A stretch of DNA of 64,000 nucleotides from assembly GCA_900545515.1 (NCBI GenBank), contig UQZA01000001.1, positions 124,001 through 188,000 of the forward strand, read 5' to 3'. How positions within the stretch are numbered: the first letter of the stretch is position 1; each line of letters opens with the position of its first letter. Origin of the DNA: an uncultured Eubacteriales bacterium (lineage in GTDB: Bacteria; Bacillota; Clostridia; Oscillospirales; Oscillospiraceae). The notes beneath the pieces are model-generated. The model saw only the letters and a program-made list of their open reading frames with translations, was not told the DNA's origin and searched no databases. Of the stretch, positions 34,215-43,290 are shown piece after piece. The position numbers and the translations under genes are program-made.

Positions 34215-35402
34215 TTACCGGCAAGCTTCCATCAGCTCCCGGAACACTGGGAGACTTCTTTGAATCATGTCATAGGAGACGCAGTAGCAGATCCGGAACC
34301 AGCCTGGGCAGTCAAAGCCAGTGCCGGGGACCAAGAGGAGGTTTTTCTTCTTGGCCATTTCCGAAAAGGCCAGGTCGTCTCCATTGGGGGCCTGAATGAA
34401 CAGATAGAAGGCGCCATCGGGGCTGGCCATGCGGTAGCCCATCTCCGTGAGGCTCTCCTGGAGGGCCTTCCGGTTCCGATCGTAGGCCGCCAGGTCCGGC
34501 CGCAAGTGGGCGCAGCGGGCGATGACCTTCTGCCACAGGGAGGGAGCGCAGACGTGGCCACCTGCCCGGGCGGCTCCCGCCACAGCGGCGTACAGCTCCT
34601 GGCTACCTGCTGCCCGATCGGGCACGCAGATGTAGCCAATACGCTCGCCCGGCAGGGACAGAGACTTGGAATAAGAGTAACAGACGATGGTATTGTCGTA
34701 CAGGTTGGGGATAAAGGGCACCTCCACCCCGCCGTAAACCAGCTCCCGGTAGGGTTCATCCGCCAGGATATAAATGGGATGGCCGTACTCCTCCCCCTTC
34801 CGGGTGAGCAGCTGTCCCACGGCCCGGATGGTTTCCGCCGTGTACACCGTGCCCGTGGGGTTGTTGGGAGAATTCACAATCACTGCCTGGGTATGGGGGG
34901 TAATGGCCTGCTCCAAGGCCTTTAGATTGACCTGGAAATGCTCCGTATCGGCAGGTACCACCACCAGGTTGCCCCCCGCCGCCTTGGCAAAGGGCCGGTA
35001 CTCCGGGAAGAAGGGGGCGATGGCCACAAACTCCGCCTCTGGCGTCGCTGCCAAAGCCCGCATAATGGCAATGAGGCCCGGCGCAGCGCCGCAGCAAATA
35101 AACAGGTTTTCCGGCCGGATTCCCGCTCCGTAGCGGTCATTCAGGTCCGCCGCAATGGCGCTCCGGGTCTCCATATCTCCCAGAGCGGAGGTATAGCCAT
35201 GGACCCGGATGCTGTCCATATCCCGGAGGATCTCCACCACAGTCTCATTCACCTGGGGGGGCGAGGGAATGGAGGGATTGCCCAGGCTGTAGTCAAACAC
35301 GTTCTCCGGCCCCACCACCTTGGCCTGCTGCAGACCATACTCAAACAGGTCCCGGATCACCGAACGGTTGGCGCCCAAGGCCCACATTTCTTTCGATACC
35401 AT
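34215..35402 (-). CDS. PLP-dependent aminotransferase, class I/II
   Basis: A 395-residue fold-type I aminotransferase. The PLP-binding set is present: NSPNNPTG, DEPYRELVY, the Schiff-base Lys in SYSKSLSLPGERIGY, and the substrate-binding Arg in GWFRICYC. It moves the amino group of an amino acid to a keto acid in the cytoplasm. It lies after iorAB on the same strand, so an aromatic or branched-chain amino acid is the likely donor, its keto acid feeding IorAB. A stem-loop lies between it and iorB, so it may also be expressed on its own. Start is at 35402, with AGGAGG 11 bases before it. Confidence 0.92.
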   Translation of the reverse strand: MVSKEMWALGANRSVIRDLFEYGLQQAKVVGPENVFDYSLGNPSIPSPPQVNETVVEILRDMDSIRVHGYTSALGDMETRSAIAADLNDRYGAGIRPENLFICCGAAPGLIAIMRALAATPEAEFVAIAPFFPEYRPFAKAAGGNLVVVPADTEHFQVNLKALEQAITPHTQAVIVNSPNNPTGTVYTAETIRAVGQLLTRKGEEYGHPIYILADEPYRELVYGGVEVPFIPNLYDNTIVCYSYSKSLSLPGERIGYICVPDRAAGSQELYAAVAGAARAGGHVCAPSLWQKVIARCAHLRPDLAAYDRNRKALQESLTEMGYRMASPDGAFYLFIQAPNGDDLAFSEMAKKKNLLLVPGTGFDCPGWFRICYCVSYDMIQRSLPVFRELMEACR

Positions 35403-35444
35403 GTAGTAAATGCCTCCTGTTCATAAAACGTAGAAACCGAAAAG

Positions 35445-35466
35445 GGGAACGGTCCAGGCCGTTCCC
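35445..35466 (-). terminator. Stem-loop between iorB and the aminotransferase
   Basis: An 8-bp stem (GGGAACGG/CCGTTCCC) with a 6-base loop, followed on the minus strand by CCTTTTCGG. It may be a partial terminator or attenuator. Confidence 0.55.
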
Positions 35467-35516
35467 TGCCGCCGCCGGTAGGGTCAGGGCTTGAACCGTC
35501 CGCCTTTTATATGCTT

Positions 35517-36101
35517 TTACTGCTTTCTGGCGGCCTCCAGACCGGCGCGATAGGCCTGCAGGTTCAGCTCCAGGAATTTAGGCGGAACCGTGTCCCGGAT
35601 CACGTCTTCCCAGTCAATCTGCTCCAGCTTCAGCACATGGGTCAGGGCGCCGAAGAGGACGATGTTCATGCACTTGGCGCTGCCCAGGGACATGGCAATA
35701 TCCGCAGCCTTCAGGGAAAAGACCTGGAAGGAGTTCTGCATGGCCTCCAGGCATCCGGCAGGATACTCGAACTGACCGGCGGCGATGGTAGCCGAGGCGA
35801 TCTCATAGTCATTGATGACGGCCACACCCTGGGGCTTCAGGAAGTTGGCGTAGCGTACCGCCTCCATCTTTTCAAAGGCCACCATATAATCCGCCCCACC
35901 GTCGCCGATGAGGGGAGAATACACCTTCTCGCCCCAGCGGACCTGGGTGGAGACGGAGCCGCCCCGCTGGCTCATACCGTGAACCTCGGACATTTTCACA
36001 TCATAACCGGCCCGCATCAGGCCGTTGACCAGGACCTTGGCCGTCAGAATGGCGCCCTGGCCGCCAACGCCTACCAGGAGAATGCTTTTTACTTCGCTCA
36101 T
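35517..36101 (-). CDS. iorB: Indolepyruvate ferredoxin oxidoreductase, beta subunit
   Basis: A 194-residue gamma-type pyruvate/2-ketoacid oxidoreductase domain (GVGGQGAILTAKVL, SEVHGMSQRGGSV). With IorA it oxidatively decarboxylates aryl-pyruvates to aryl-acetyl-CoA, reducing ferredoxin. It starts four bases after the iorA stop, so the two subunits are made together. The length is normal. Confidence 0.95.
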   Translation of the reverse strand: MSEVKSILLVGVGGQGAILTAKVLVNGLMRAGYDVKMSEVHGMSQRGGSVSTQVRWGEKVYSPLIGDGGADYMVAFEKMEAVRYANFLKPQGVAVINDYEIASATIAAGQFEYPAGCLEAMQNSFQVFSLKAADIAMSLGSAKCMNIVLFGALTHVLKLEQIDWEDVIRDTVPPKFLELNLQAYRAGLEAARKQ

Positions 36102-36105
36102 GATC

Positions 36106-37854
36106 TCACTCCTTTCTCGAAATCGCGCCCACCGGGCAAACCTGAGCGCAGACGGTGCAGCCCACGCACAGAGTCGGGTCGATGGTGCTCTTGCCGTCCT
36201 TCATGCAGACTGCCGGGCAGCCCACCTTCAGGCACTTCTTACAGCCGATGCACTTGTCCGTATCCACCACGCACTGGCCGATGTCATGCTTGATCCGCTT
36301 GATGAGCAGGCAGGGCCGCCGGGTGATGATGGCGGCGGGAACCGTAGAAGCCAGGGCGTCGTCTACTGCCTTTTGCATGGCCTTCAGGTCCTGGGGATCC
36401 ACAATGATCACATTCTGGAAGCCCATAGACTTCAGCACATCTTCAATCCGAATGGCCTCGGCGATGTCTCCCTGGAGGGTGTAGCCGGTGCCGGGGTTAT
36501 CCTGGTGGCCAGTCATGCCGGTGATGGAGTTGTCCAGGACCACAGGAATCATGTTGCCCTTATTATAGATAATTTCCGCCGCACCGGTCATACCGGAGTG
36601 GAAGAAGGTAGAGTCGCCCACCACACCGAAAACCTTCTTGCTCGTTTCGCCGGAGACCTCAAAGGCCTTGCTCATGCCCATGGCCACAGTAAAGCCGCCG
36701 CCCATACACACCACGGAGTCCAAGGCGTTCAGAGGAGCCGCACAGCCCAGGGTATAGCAGCCGATGTCGCCGCCCACCACAAAATTCTTGTTCTTGGACA
36801 TGGTGTAGAAGAAGCCTCTGTGGGGGCAGCCGGGGCACAGGACGGGGGGACGGGGCACCGCTTCCACAGCCACCGCCTTGGTCTCAGGCTCCTTGCCAAA
36901 CACCCGCTGGGCCAGGAGCTGGGGATTCAGCTCATACAGAAGCCCGGTGAGCTCCTTGCCCACGCACTCGATCCCGGCGGCCTTGATCTGCTCTTCCATG
37001 AAGGGGTCCAGCTCCTCCATAACGTAAAGCTTCTCCACCTTGGCGGCAAACTCCCGGATGAGCTCCATGGGCAGGGGGTTGGTGAGGCCCAGCTTCAGGA
37101 AGGAGGCGTCCTCGGGGAAGACTTCCTTGGCGTACTGGTATGTAATACCCGCAGTGACCACACCGATTTTGGAGCCCTTGAGCTCCATCTTGTTCAGGGA
37201 GCAGGTGCGGCCAAACTCTGCCAGCTCCGCCATTTTCTTCTCCACCGTGGCGTGGTTCCGGTAGGCGTTGGCGGGAGTGCTGACCCGGTTGGCGATGTTT
37301 CGGGTGAAGGGCTCATATGGCACTTCCTTCCGGTCAGAGAACTCCACCAGGCTCTTGGAATGGCACACCCGGGTGGTCACCCGGTACAGGACCGGAATAT
37401 GCCACTGCTCGGAAATTTCAAAGGCAGCCTTCATGAAGTCCACGCACTCCTGAGAGTCCGAGGGCTCCACCATAGGCAGCCGGGCAGCCCGGGCGTAGTG
37501 CCGGTTGTCCTGCTCGTTTTGGGAGGAGTGCATAGAGGGGTCGTCAGCGGAGACAATGACAAAGCCACGGTCCACCCCGTTGTAGGCAGCGGTAAAAATG
37601 GGGTCTGCCGCCACGTTGACGCCCACGTGCTTCATAGCCGTGAGGCTCCGCACACCACCCAGGGCCGCGCCGATGGCCACCTCCGTGGCCACCTTCTCGT
37701 TGGGGGCCCACTCGCAGTACAGGCTGTCCTTGTACTGGGGCAGGTTTTCAAAGATTTCCGTGCTGGGTGTGCCGGGATAGGCCGAGCACACCTTGACGCC
37801 TGCTTCATAGGCGCCTCTTGCTGCGGCCTCATTGCCGGAAAGCAAGTGTTTCAT
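36106..37854 (-). CDS. iorA: Indolepyruvate ferredoxin oxidoreductase, alpha subunit
   Basis: A 582-residue TPP-dependent subunit. The N-terminal half is the alpha-type domain (MKHLLSGNEAAARGAYEAGV, AYPGTPSTEI). The centre carries the TPP-binding region (CPGCPHRGFFYTM, GDIGCYTLGC, GDSTFFHSG). Two 4Fe-4S clusters lie at the C-terminus (CIGCKKCLKVGCPAVC and CVGCTVCAQVCPVG). The enzyme is oxygen-sensitive and gives acyl-CoA, CO2 and reduced ferredoxin. Placement beside aminotransferase, Ptb and Buk suggests oxidative amino acid fermentation that ends in substrate-level ATP. Confidence 0.97.
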   Translation of the reverse strand: MKHLLSGNEAAARGAYEAGVKVCSAYPGTPSTEIFENLPQYKDSLYCEWAPNEKVATEVAIGAALGGVRSLTAMKHVGVNVAADPIFTAAYNGVDRGFVIVSADDPSMHSSQNEQDNRHYARAARLPMVEPSDSQECVDFMKAAFEISEQWHIPVLYRVTTRVCHSKSLVEFSDRKEVPYEPFTRNIANRVSTPANAYRNHATVEKKMAELAEFGRTCSLNKMELKGSKIGVVTAGITYQYAKEVFPEDASFLKLGLTNPLPMELIREFAAKVEKLYVMEELDPFMEEQIKAAGIECVGKELTGLLYELNPQLLAQRVFGKEPETKAVAVEAVPRPPVLCPGCPHRGFFYTMSKNKNFVVGGDIGCYTLGCAAPLNALDSVVCMGGGFTVAMGMSKAFEVSGETSKKVFGVVGDSTFFHSGMTGAAEIIYNKGNMIPVVLDNSITGMTGHQDNPGTGYTLQGDIAEAIRIEDVLKSMGFQNVIIVDPQDLKAMQKAVDDALASTVPAAIITRRPCLLIKRIKHDIGQCVVDTDKCIGCKKCLKVGCPAVCMKDGKSTIDPTLCVGCTVCAQVCPVGAISRKE

Positions 37855-37901
37855 AGAGAATCCCGCCTTTCAAAATATATATAGCTTTGAGCTTGCTTGT
37901 T

Positions 37902-38456
37902 TTATTCCTGGCTTTCCTGGAGCATATTTGCTTCAATCAGCCAGTAGACCCGCTCCGCATCGGGAATGTTCACCAGGGCCGTGCGGTTCTGGTCATCCCG
38001 GCGGTAGGAACCCCGGCTGTAGTACCCCCGGGGCTCAGAGAGGTAGACCGTCCCCTCCCCATTGGATTTCACATGCTTCTCCAGGGTGGGGATCTGGCGG
38101 TAGGTCACAAATTTCGTGCCGCGATGCTCCATCAGAATCACACGTTTGTTGGTGACGCCATAATAGGTCCGCTTCTGTTTCCAGGCCGCGTGGAAAAAGC
38201 GGCCAATCACCATGTACAGCCCAACCAGAATAAAGGGCACGCCCCACAGTGCAAGCACCATCGGCGTTCCGCTTCTGATCGCCGAAGCCTCCCAAAAAAC
38301 GGCAAAGCCACACCAAATCACGCTAAAGGGAATCATAAATCCATCGCCGGGCTGGAGGTGAACGCCCGGCGCCGGCCTGCCCTCCCAAAGGAGCTGCTCT
38401 CCCGGTTGCAGCATCCGCCTCAGATGCGCAGATTGATCGCCCTCCACAAGCCTCAC
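37902..38456 (-). CDS. Bacterial PH-domain membrane protein
   Basis: A 184-residue protein with an N-terminal LQPGEQLLWEGRP motif typical of bacterial PH-like proteins, two transmembrane helices (about 45-85), then a PH-type beta domain (YYGVTNKRVILMEHRGTKFVTY). It starts with GTG at 38456, overlapping the ptb stop by four bases (GTGA), so it is translationally coupled to ptb. A membrane protein inside a fermentation operon is unexpected. No function is proposed. Confidence 0.8.
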   Translation of the reverse strand: MRLVEGDQSAHLRRMLQPGEQLLWEGRPAPGVHLQPGDGFMIPFSVIWCGFAVFWEASAIRSGTPMVLALWGVPFILVGLYMVIGRFFHAAWKQKRTYYGVTNKRVILMEHRGTKFVTYRQIPTLEKHVKSNGEGTVYLSEPRGYYSRGSYRRDDQNRTALVNIPDAERVYWLIEANMLQESQE

Positions 38457-39358
38457 ACCTTCCCTGCCGTCACTGCGCCCAGGGCAATGGAGGCCAGCTT
38501 GCTCTCCGCGCTGTCGGCCCGGGACACCAGCACTACGGGAACCTTGGCCCCCAGAATGATCCCCGCGTTCTTGGCCCCGCCGAAGAGACTCATGGCCTTG
38601 CCAATGCCGTTGCCCACCTCGTAGGTGGGGACCAGGAGGATATCCGCTTGCCCCGCGCCGGGGGCGGTAAAGTGCTTGTGGCGGCAGGCCGCCTCACTCA
38701 CAGCCAGGTCCAGCCCCACGGGGCCGCAGACCTGCATCCCATAAGGCGCCCACCGCTGGGTCATCTCCGTCAGGGCCTTGGCGTCCAGGTTGGATTGAAC
38801 CTTGGGATTCACAACCTCCGCCCCGCAGACGCAGGCGGCGTTCATCCGCTCATAGCCCAGGGCCTGCAGCACCCGGGCCGCGTTTTCCAGAATTTCCACC
38901 TTCTTGGGAAGATCCGGGAAGGTGTTCATTCCGCCGTCGGTGAGGGCCAGCATCTTGTGGCCAGGCGCTTCATAGAGCATCACGTGGCTGATGAGCCGGC
39001 CAGTGCGCAAGCCGGTGTCCCGGTCGATCACCGCCCGCATCAGGTCCCCGGTGCCCAAAAGGCCCTTCATCAGAAAGTTGGCGCGGCCCTCCCGCACCTC
39101 TGCCACTGCCAGGGCGGCGCACTGGGCGTCAGAATCCGCCTCCACCAGGGCGTAATCTGCCGGGTTTTCCCCCAGGCTCTGGAGAATCTCCCGGATGTTT
39201 TCTCCGTTTCCGGTGAGCACCGCCTGGGCAATTCCCGCCCGGCGGGCCTGGGCCACCGCCTCCAGCACATCCCGGTCATGGGCCGCCGCAACGGCAATGG
39301 TCCGTTTCTCCGGGTTGGCTGCAGCCGCCTGCAAAATTGCAGAAATGGTATTGAGCAT
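38453..39358 (-). CDS. ptb: Phosphate butyryltransferase
   Basis: A 301-residue phosphotransacylase converting butyryl-CoA (or related acyl-CoA) and phosphate to acyl-phosphate. Family motifs are present: ANFLMKGLLGTGDLMRA, HVMLYEAPGHKMLALTDGG, and VPTYEVGNGIGKAMSLFGGAKNAG (quoted here only in part: EVGNGIGKA). I take the ATG at 39358 behind AAGGGGG. It follows buk by 42 bases, an inverted order relative to the usual ptb-buk. Some Ptb enzymes also accept branched or aromatic acyl-CoA. Confidence 0.95.
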   Translation of the reverse strand: MLNTISAILQAAAANPEKRTIAVAAAHDRDVLEAVAQARRAGIAQAVLTGNGENIREILQSLGENPADYALVEADSDAQCAALAVAEVREGRANFLMKGLLGTGDLMRAVIDRDTGLRTGRLISHVMLYEAPGHKMLALTDGGMNTFPDLPKKVEILENAARVLQALGYERMNAACVCGAEVVNPKVQSNLDAKALTEMTQRWAPYGMQVCGPVGLDLAVSEAACRHKHFTAPGAGQADILLVPTYEVGNGIGKAMSLFGGAKNAGIILGAKVPVVLVSRADSAESKLASIALGAVTAGKV

Positions 39359-39400
39359 ATGTATCCCCCTTCTGACCAATCTTCGACTGATCGCTGTAAA

Positions 39401-40459
39401 TTACGGATAGACTTTCGCCTGCTCCCCGTGGAGAACCCGCAGAGCTCCCTCCGCCAGGGAACGCATCTCCTCCTCGCCAGGCAGGCGGAGAACCGGAGCC
39501 AGGTTCCCCACATAGTCCGTAATGGCCTGGGTGAACCGGTCGGAGTAGGCCATGCCGCCGGTGTAGACAATGGCGTCTACTTGGAATTTTAAAACGGCGG
39601 CCATGGCGCCGATGTCCTTGGCCAGTTGATAGGCCATGGCATCGAAGACCATGCGGCAGTCCGGGTCGTTCTCCTCAAAGGCCCGGCGCTCCACCTCACG
39701 AAAATCCTTGGTGCCCACATAGGAGTAGGCCCCAGCCTCAGAGCCCAGGAGTTTTTTCACTTCCTGCTTGGTAAGACCGGAGAAGCACAGGTTAATCATG
39801 GCATTCACCGGTAGGCTTCCGGCCCGGTCCATGCCAAAGGCGCCCTCATCCTTGACGTTGAAATCATCCACAGCCAGCCCGTTCTCATGGGCCGCCACGG
39901 AAACGCCGCCGCCCATATGGATGACAATAAGCCGGGCCTCTTCATAGGTCTTGCCCAGCAGCTTCGCCGCCTTCCGGGCAATGGACTTTTGGTTGAGGGC
40001 GTGGAAAAAGCTCTCCCGCTCCATGCCCTTGAAGCCGGTCACATGGGCCACCGGCGTCATCTCATCCACACAAACCGGGTCCACAAAGAAGGAGGGAATC
40101 CCAGCCATGTCTCCCAGCTCCCGGGCCAGGAGAACCCCCAGATTGGAGGCGTGCTCCCCATAGGGAGGATCCAGCACATCGGCAATGGCCTGGTCCGACA
40201 CCGCATAGGTCCCGGAGGGAATGTGCCGCAGCAGGCCGCCCCGGCCGCACACGGCGTCAAAGTCTGTCATCTGGTAGCCGGCTTTCTCCACCGTTTCCAG
40301 AATGAGCTGCTTTCGGAAGGGACCCTGATCAATCACATGGGCATAGGGCGCCAAGTCCGCTGCATGATGAACCAGGTTTGTCTTAAAAACTTCGTTTTCT
40401 TCCTCAAAGATCGAGATCTTTGTGGAGGTGGCTCCGGGGTTGAGCACCAAAACCTTCAT
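39401..40459 (-). CDS. buk: Butyrate kinase
   Basis: A 352-residue acetate/butyrate kinase family enzyme that transfers phosphate from acyl-phosphate to ADP. Motifs include the N-terminal LVLNPGATSTKISIF, VCGRGG, and HMGGGVSVAAHENG. ATG at 40459 lies six bases after GGGAGG; a longer frame upstream has no ribosome site. It is the first gene of the minus-strand fermentation block. Downstream IorAB suggests that substrates may include aryl-acetyl or branched acyl phosphates as well as butyryl phosphate. Confidence 0.96.
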   Translation of the reverse strand: MKVLVLNPGATSTKISIFEEENEVFKTNLVHHAADLAPYAHVIDQGPFRKQLILETVEKAGYQMTDFDAVCGRGGLLRHIPSGTYAVSDQAIADVLDPPYGEHASNLGVLLARELGDMAGIPSFFVDPVCVDEMTPVAHVTGFKGMERESFFHALNQKSIARKAAKLLGKTYEEARLIVIHMGGGVSVAAHENGLAVDDFNVKDEGAFGMDRAGSLPVNAMINLCFSGLTKQEVKKLLGSEAGAYSYVGTKDFREVERRAFEENDPDCRMVFDAMAYQLAKDIGAMAAVLKFQVDAIVYTGGMAYSDRFTQAITDYVGNLAPVLRLPGEEEMRSLAEGALRVLHGEQAKVYP

Positions 40460-40689
40460 AAAAATCCTCCCAATGTCTGATTTCGCCCGTTTGACGCGGA
40501 CATACATGTGTTTCTGATTTGTATGACCAAAGCGCGGGAAGTATGATGTTTACCAGGTTCATCTTATCATGCTGAAAAACCCATGTCAACCATCCTGCAA
40601 AAATTCTCCGCCAAGAAAGTCAAATTTTTGTGCATCTCGCCGTTCCTCATCCATCAATCTCCCTGTGGGCCCAGACGTACCACCAAGGC

Positions 40690-40884
40690 AAACCCTGCAA
40701 ATTGGCCCGGGTCACACACAGACGCAGCGCGCCCCTACGGGGATGTACCGTGGTTCCCCGCATCCCATGAGTCTGAGGACGTAGGGTGCGGCATCCTTGA
40801 CGCATCGGGGGCAGCATGTTCTGTAACCTGACGCTTTTAGGCAAGTCCGGGCCTACCCTTAGGCCGGTACGTTCAGGACGCCGC
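40690..40884. repeat. GC-rich hairpin repeats upstream of buk
   Basis: A non-coding tract in the 40460-40997 gap. It contains nested imperfect inverted repeats: GCGCCCCTACG near 40729 with CGTAGGGTGCG near 40780, and GCGGCATCCTTGACGC (40788) with ACGTTCAGGACGCCGC (ending 40884). The inner segment TTTAGGCAAGTCCGG closely matches one inside the element at 58695-58837, marking a small dispersed family. Confidence 0.55.
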
Positions 40885-40901
40885 TCCCACAGATGGCAAA
40901 T

Positions 40902-40938
40902 AAATCGGCCAACCGTTCTCCTTCCGGTTGGCCGATTT
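40902..40938 (-). terminator. Terminator of rpoD
   Basis: A 14-bp perfect stem (AAATCGGCCAACCG and complement), followed on the minus strand by ATTTATTTG. It lies 59 bases past the rpoD stop. Confidence 0.85.
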
Positions 40939-40997
40939 GCCTGTACGCAGTATTTTCAACCTTTGCTCCAGTTTTCCATCCCCGCTGGGGCTTACCA

Positions 40998-42155
40998 TCA
41001 GCAGTAGAAATCCTTGATCTTCTTGGCCCGGCTGGGATGGCGCAGCTTGCGAATGGCCTTGTTTTCGATTTGGCGGATTCGCTCCCGGGTGACGCCGAAA
41101 ATCTGGCCTACCTCCTCCAGGGTGTGGGTCCGGCCATCGTACATGCCAAAGCGCATCCGCAGCACATCCGCCTCCCGGTCTGTCAGGGTCCCCAGAATCT
41201 CCGACAGGGCCTCTGCCAGCAGGGCGTTGGAGGTGGCGTCGGCAGGTCCCGGGGTGTTGTCATCCTCCACAAAGGAGCCGATGGTGGTATCCTCCTCGTC
41301 GCCTACCGGCGTGTCCAGGCTCAGGGTATCCGCAGCCGTCCGGTTGGCCTCAATGATTTTCTCCACCGGCAGGTTCAGTTCCTTGGCGATTTCCTCCATG
41401 GTGGGCTCCCGGCCCAGCTCCTGCACCAGCTTCCGGTTGCAGCGGGTCGCCTTATTGATGACCTCCACCATATGCACCGGCACCCGGATGGTCCGGGCCT
41501 GATCGGCAATGGCACGGGTGATGGCCTGCCGGATCCACCAGGTGGCATATGTAGAGAATTTGTTTCCCTTTGTCCAGTCAAATTTGTCCACAGCTCGGAT
41601 GAGGCCGGTGTTGCCCTCCTGAATCAGGTCCAGAATGTGCAGACCACGGCCGGAGTACTTCTTTGCAATGGAGACCACCAGGCGGAGGTTGGCTTCTGTG
41701 AGCTTGTCCTTGGCAGCCTTGTCCCCGGAGGCCACCCGCTTGGCCAGCTCCACCTCCTCATCGGCGGACAGGAGCTTCACCTGGCCGATTTCCTTCAGGT
41801 ACATCCGCACCGGGTCGTCCAGGTTGTACTCGGCGGCCAAATCTACCGGGTCCACCAGCTCCTCTTCCTCCACCTCGCCCAGGTTCAGCTCTCCCCCCAG
41901 GTCGTCTCCCACAGGAGGCAGGGTATCGTCCAGGTCCAGATCCAGCTCCAAGTCTGCCCCCACGATTTGAATCCCCAGTGTGTCAAATTTTTCATAAATT
42001 TCTTCGATTTTTTCCGGAGAAATGTCCAGCTTTTCCAATTCTGCGTTCAGCTCTGAAGCCCGGAGCATGCCCTCTTTACGGCCCTTGGCAATCAGAGACT
42101 GTAACACAGCATAGGACTCGTCGCCTGCCTTTGCGGGCTTTTTTCCGTTGCTCAT
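40998..42155 (-). CDS. rpoD: Primary sigma factor SigA/RpoD
   Basis: A 385-residue housekeeping sigma factor. An N-terminal region 1.1 is followed by region 1.2 ([12 protein letters not shown]), region 2 (ASLRLV-type core, [20 protein letters not shown]), region 3 and region 4 with its helix-turn-helix ([20 protein letters not shown]). The start at 42155 follows GTGGAGGAAG. It would read the TTGACA/TATAAT promoters found throughout this window. dnaG, its frequent neighbour, is absent here. Confidence 0.97.
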   Translation of the reverse strand: MSNGKKPAKAGDESYAVLQSLIAKGRKEGMLRASELNAELEKLDISPEKIEEIYEKFDTLGIQIVGADLELDLDLDDTLPPVGDDLGGELNLGEVEEEELVDPVDLAAEYNLDDPVRMYLKEIGQVKLLSADEEVELAKRVASGDKAAKDKLTEANLRLVVSIAKKYSGRGLHILDLIQEGNTGLIRAVDKFDWTKGNKFSTYATWWIRQAITRAIADQARTIRVPVHMVEVINKATRCNRKLVQELGREPTMEEIAKELNLPVEKIIEANRTAADTLSLDTPVGDEEDTTIGSFVEDDNTPGPADATSNALLAEALSEILGTLTDREADVLRMRFGMYDGRTHTLEEVGQIFGVTRERIRQIENKAIRKLRHPSRAKKIKDFYC

Positions 42156-42313
42156 AAAAACGCACTTCCTCCACATGGATGTAATTTCGGCGGTCCCACA
42201 CCACCATTTTGACTATATCCTGATTTTCGCAAAATGACAAGGGCAAAATCCTGGGAATTTACCCATTTCTCCCGGTAATTTTCCACCGGCAACCAGGAGG
42301 AACCGGGAAACCG

Positions 42314-43024
42314 TCAGGCTTCGCCTCTTTCCTCAGCAGAGTTTTCCCCGTCTTCTGACTTCTCATACGCAGGTTCTGTCGCTTCTATGGGATGCAGCGT
42401 AACCTCGCAGCGGTGGATGGGTGTGCCCAGGGTGTAAAACTTCTCTTCGTAATCGGTCATAATACCCACAGGTCCGTTTTCATGCAGGTTCCAGGTTACC
42501 GCCTGGACCGGAAAGTCCAAAGCCTGGAACTCCTCCAGGGAAAACTGGAACAGTGGGGCATTGTCCGTTTTAAAATGAATCTGCCCACCTGGAGTCAAAA
42601 CCCGGCTGTACTTCTCCAAAAAACCGCGGTGAGTCAAGCGCCGCTTGGCATTCTTCTTCCGGGGCCAGGGGTCACAGAAGTTTATGTACATGCCGTCCAG
42701 TTCGCCGGGAGCAAAGCAGTCCTCAATCCGTGCCACATCGATATCCACAAAAAACACGTTTCGCAAATCCAGCTCCCGGGCTTTCTCCATGGCCACCACC
42801 ATGGCGTCCGGCACCCGTTCCATGGCAATGAGGAGCATGTCCGGATTGGCGGCAGCCGTCTCCACCGTAAACCGCCCCTTCCCGCAGCCCACCTCGACCC
42901 ACAGGGTCTTGCAAGAGGGCGCCAGATCCCGCCAGCGGCCCGGCATCCCTTCCGGCTCCCGGACCCACCAGTCTGCACACCGTTCCATCCGTGGGCCCAA
43001 ATTTGGCTTTTTTCTCATTCGCAT
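42314..43024 (-). CDS. trmB: tRNA (guanine-N7-)-methyltransferase
   Basis: A 236-residue SAM-dependent enzyme that forms m7G46 in tRNA variable loops. The SAM site is EVGCGKGRF and the family signature is FCDPWPRKKNAKRR, followed by RVLTPGGQIHFKTD. The start at 43024 is chosen from GGGAGG eight bases before; a second Met two codons later is also possible. Expressed from the consensus promoter at 43061-43089. Confidence 0.96.
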   Translation of the reverse strand: MRMRKKPNLGPRMERCADWWVREPEGMPGRWRDLAPSCKTLWVEVGCGKGRFTVETAAANPDMLLIAMERVPDAMVVAMEKARELDLRNVFFVDIDVARIEDCFAPGELDGMYINFCDPWPRKKNAKRRLTHRGFLEKYSRVLTPGGQIHFKTDNAPLFQFSLEEFQALDFPVQAVTWNLHENGPVGIMTDYEEKFYTLGTPIHRCEVTLHPIEATEPAYEKSEDGENSAEERGEA

Positions 43025-43060
43025 GGCACATTCCTCCCGCAGGCCAAAATAAAGCAATTT

Positions 43061-43089
43061 ATTATAGCAAAAACCCCGCCGGGAGTCAA
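43061..43089 (-). promoter_or_regulatory. Consensus SigA promoter of trmB
   Basis: Minus strand: TTGACT (43089-43084), 17 bases, TATAAT (43066-43061). The start codon follows 37 bases later. Confidence 0.9.
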
Positions 43090-43097
43090 AAGAAATT

Positions 43098-43290
43098 TCA
43101 GTTTTCCGAAGAGTAACACACAAACTTCACAATAGCCGCACAGCTTCGCTTTTTCTTCCCCGGAGGCATAAGCGTACCGTTCAGACGAGCGCCCTTCGGT
43201 TCCAAGGGACCAGCAGTGGGAAACGGCATACCGCTCCAATGCAGGACATATCCCCTCAGATTCGTGGCACGGACCTGCGTGTCCGTCCAC
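43098..43290 (-). other. Structured intergenic region between recG and trmB
   Basis: About 190 bases without a convincing gene. On the minus strand it can fold with AGCG-TA-CCGTT pairing to AACGG-TA-CGCT around an inner CCCTT/AAGGG hairpin (about 43177-43240). It could be a small RNA or the folded 3' end of the recG message. It has no T-run and matches no RNA family I can name. Confidence 0.3.

Noticed and set aside
36025..37884. A 619-codon plus-strand frame opposite iorA and part of iorB
   Set aside because: Antisense of iorA, whose TPP and ferredoxin motifs are clear.
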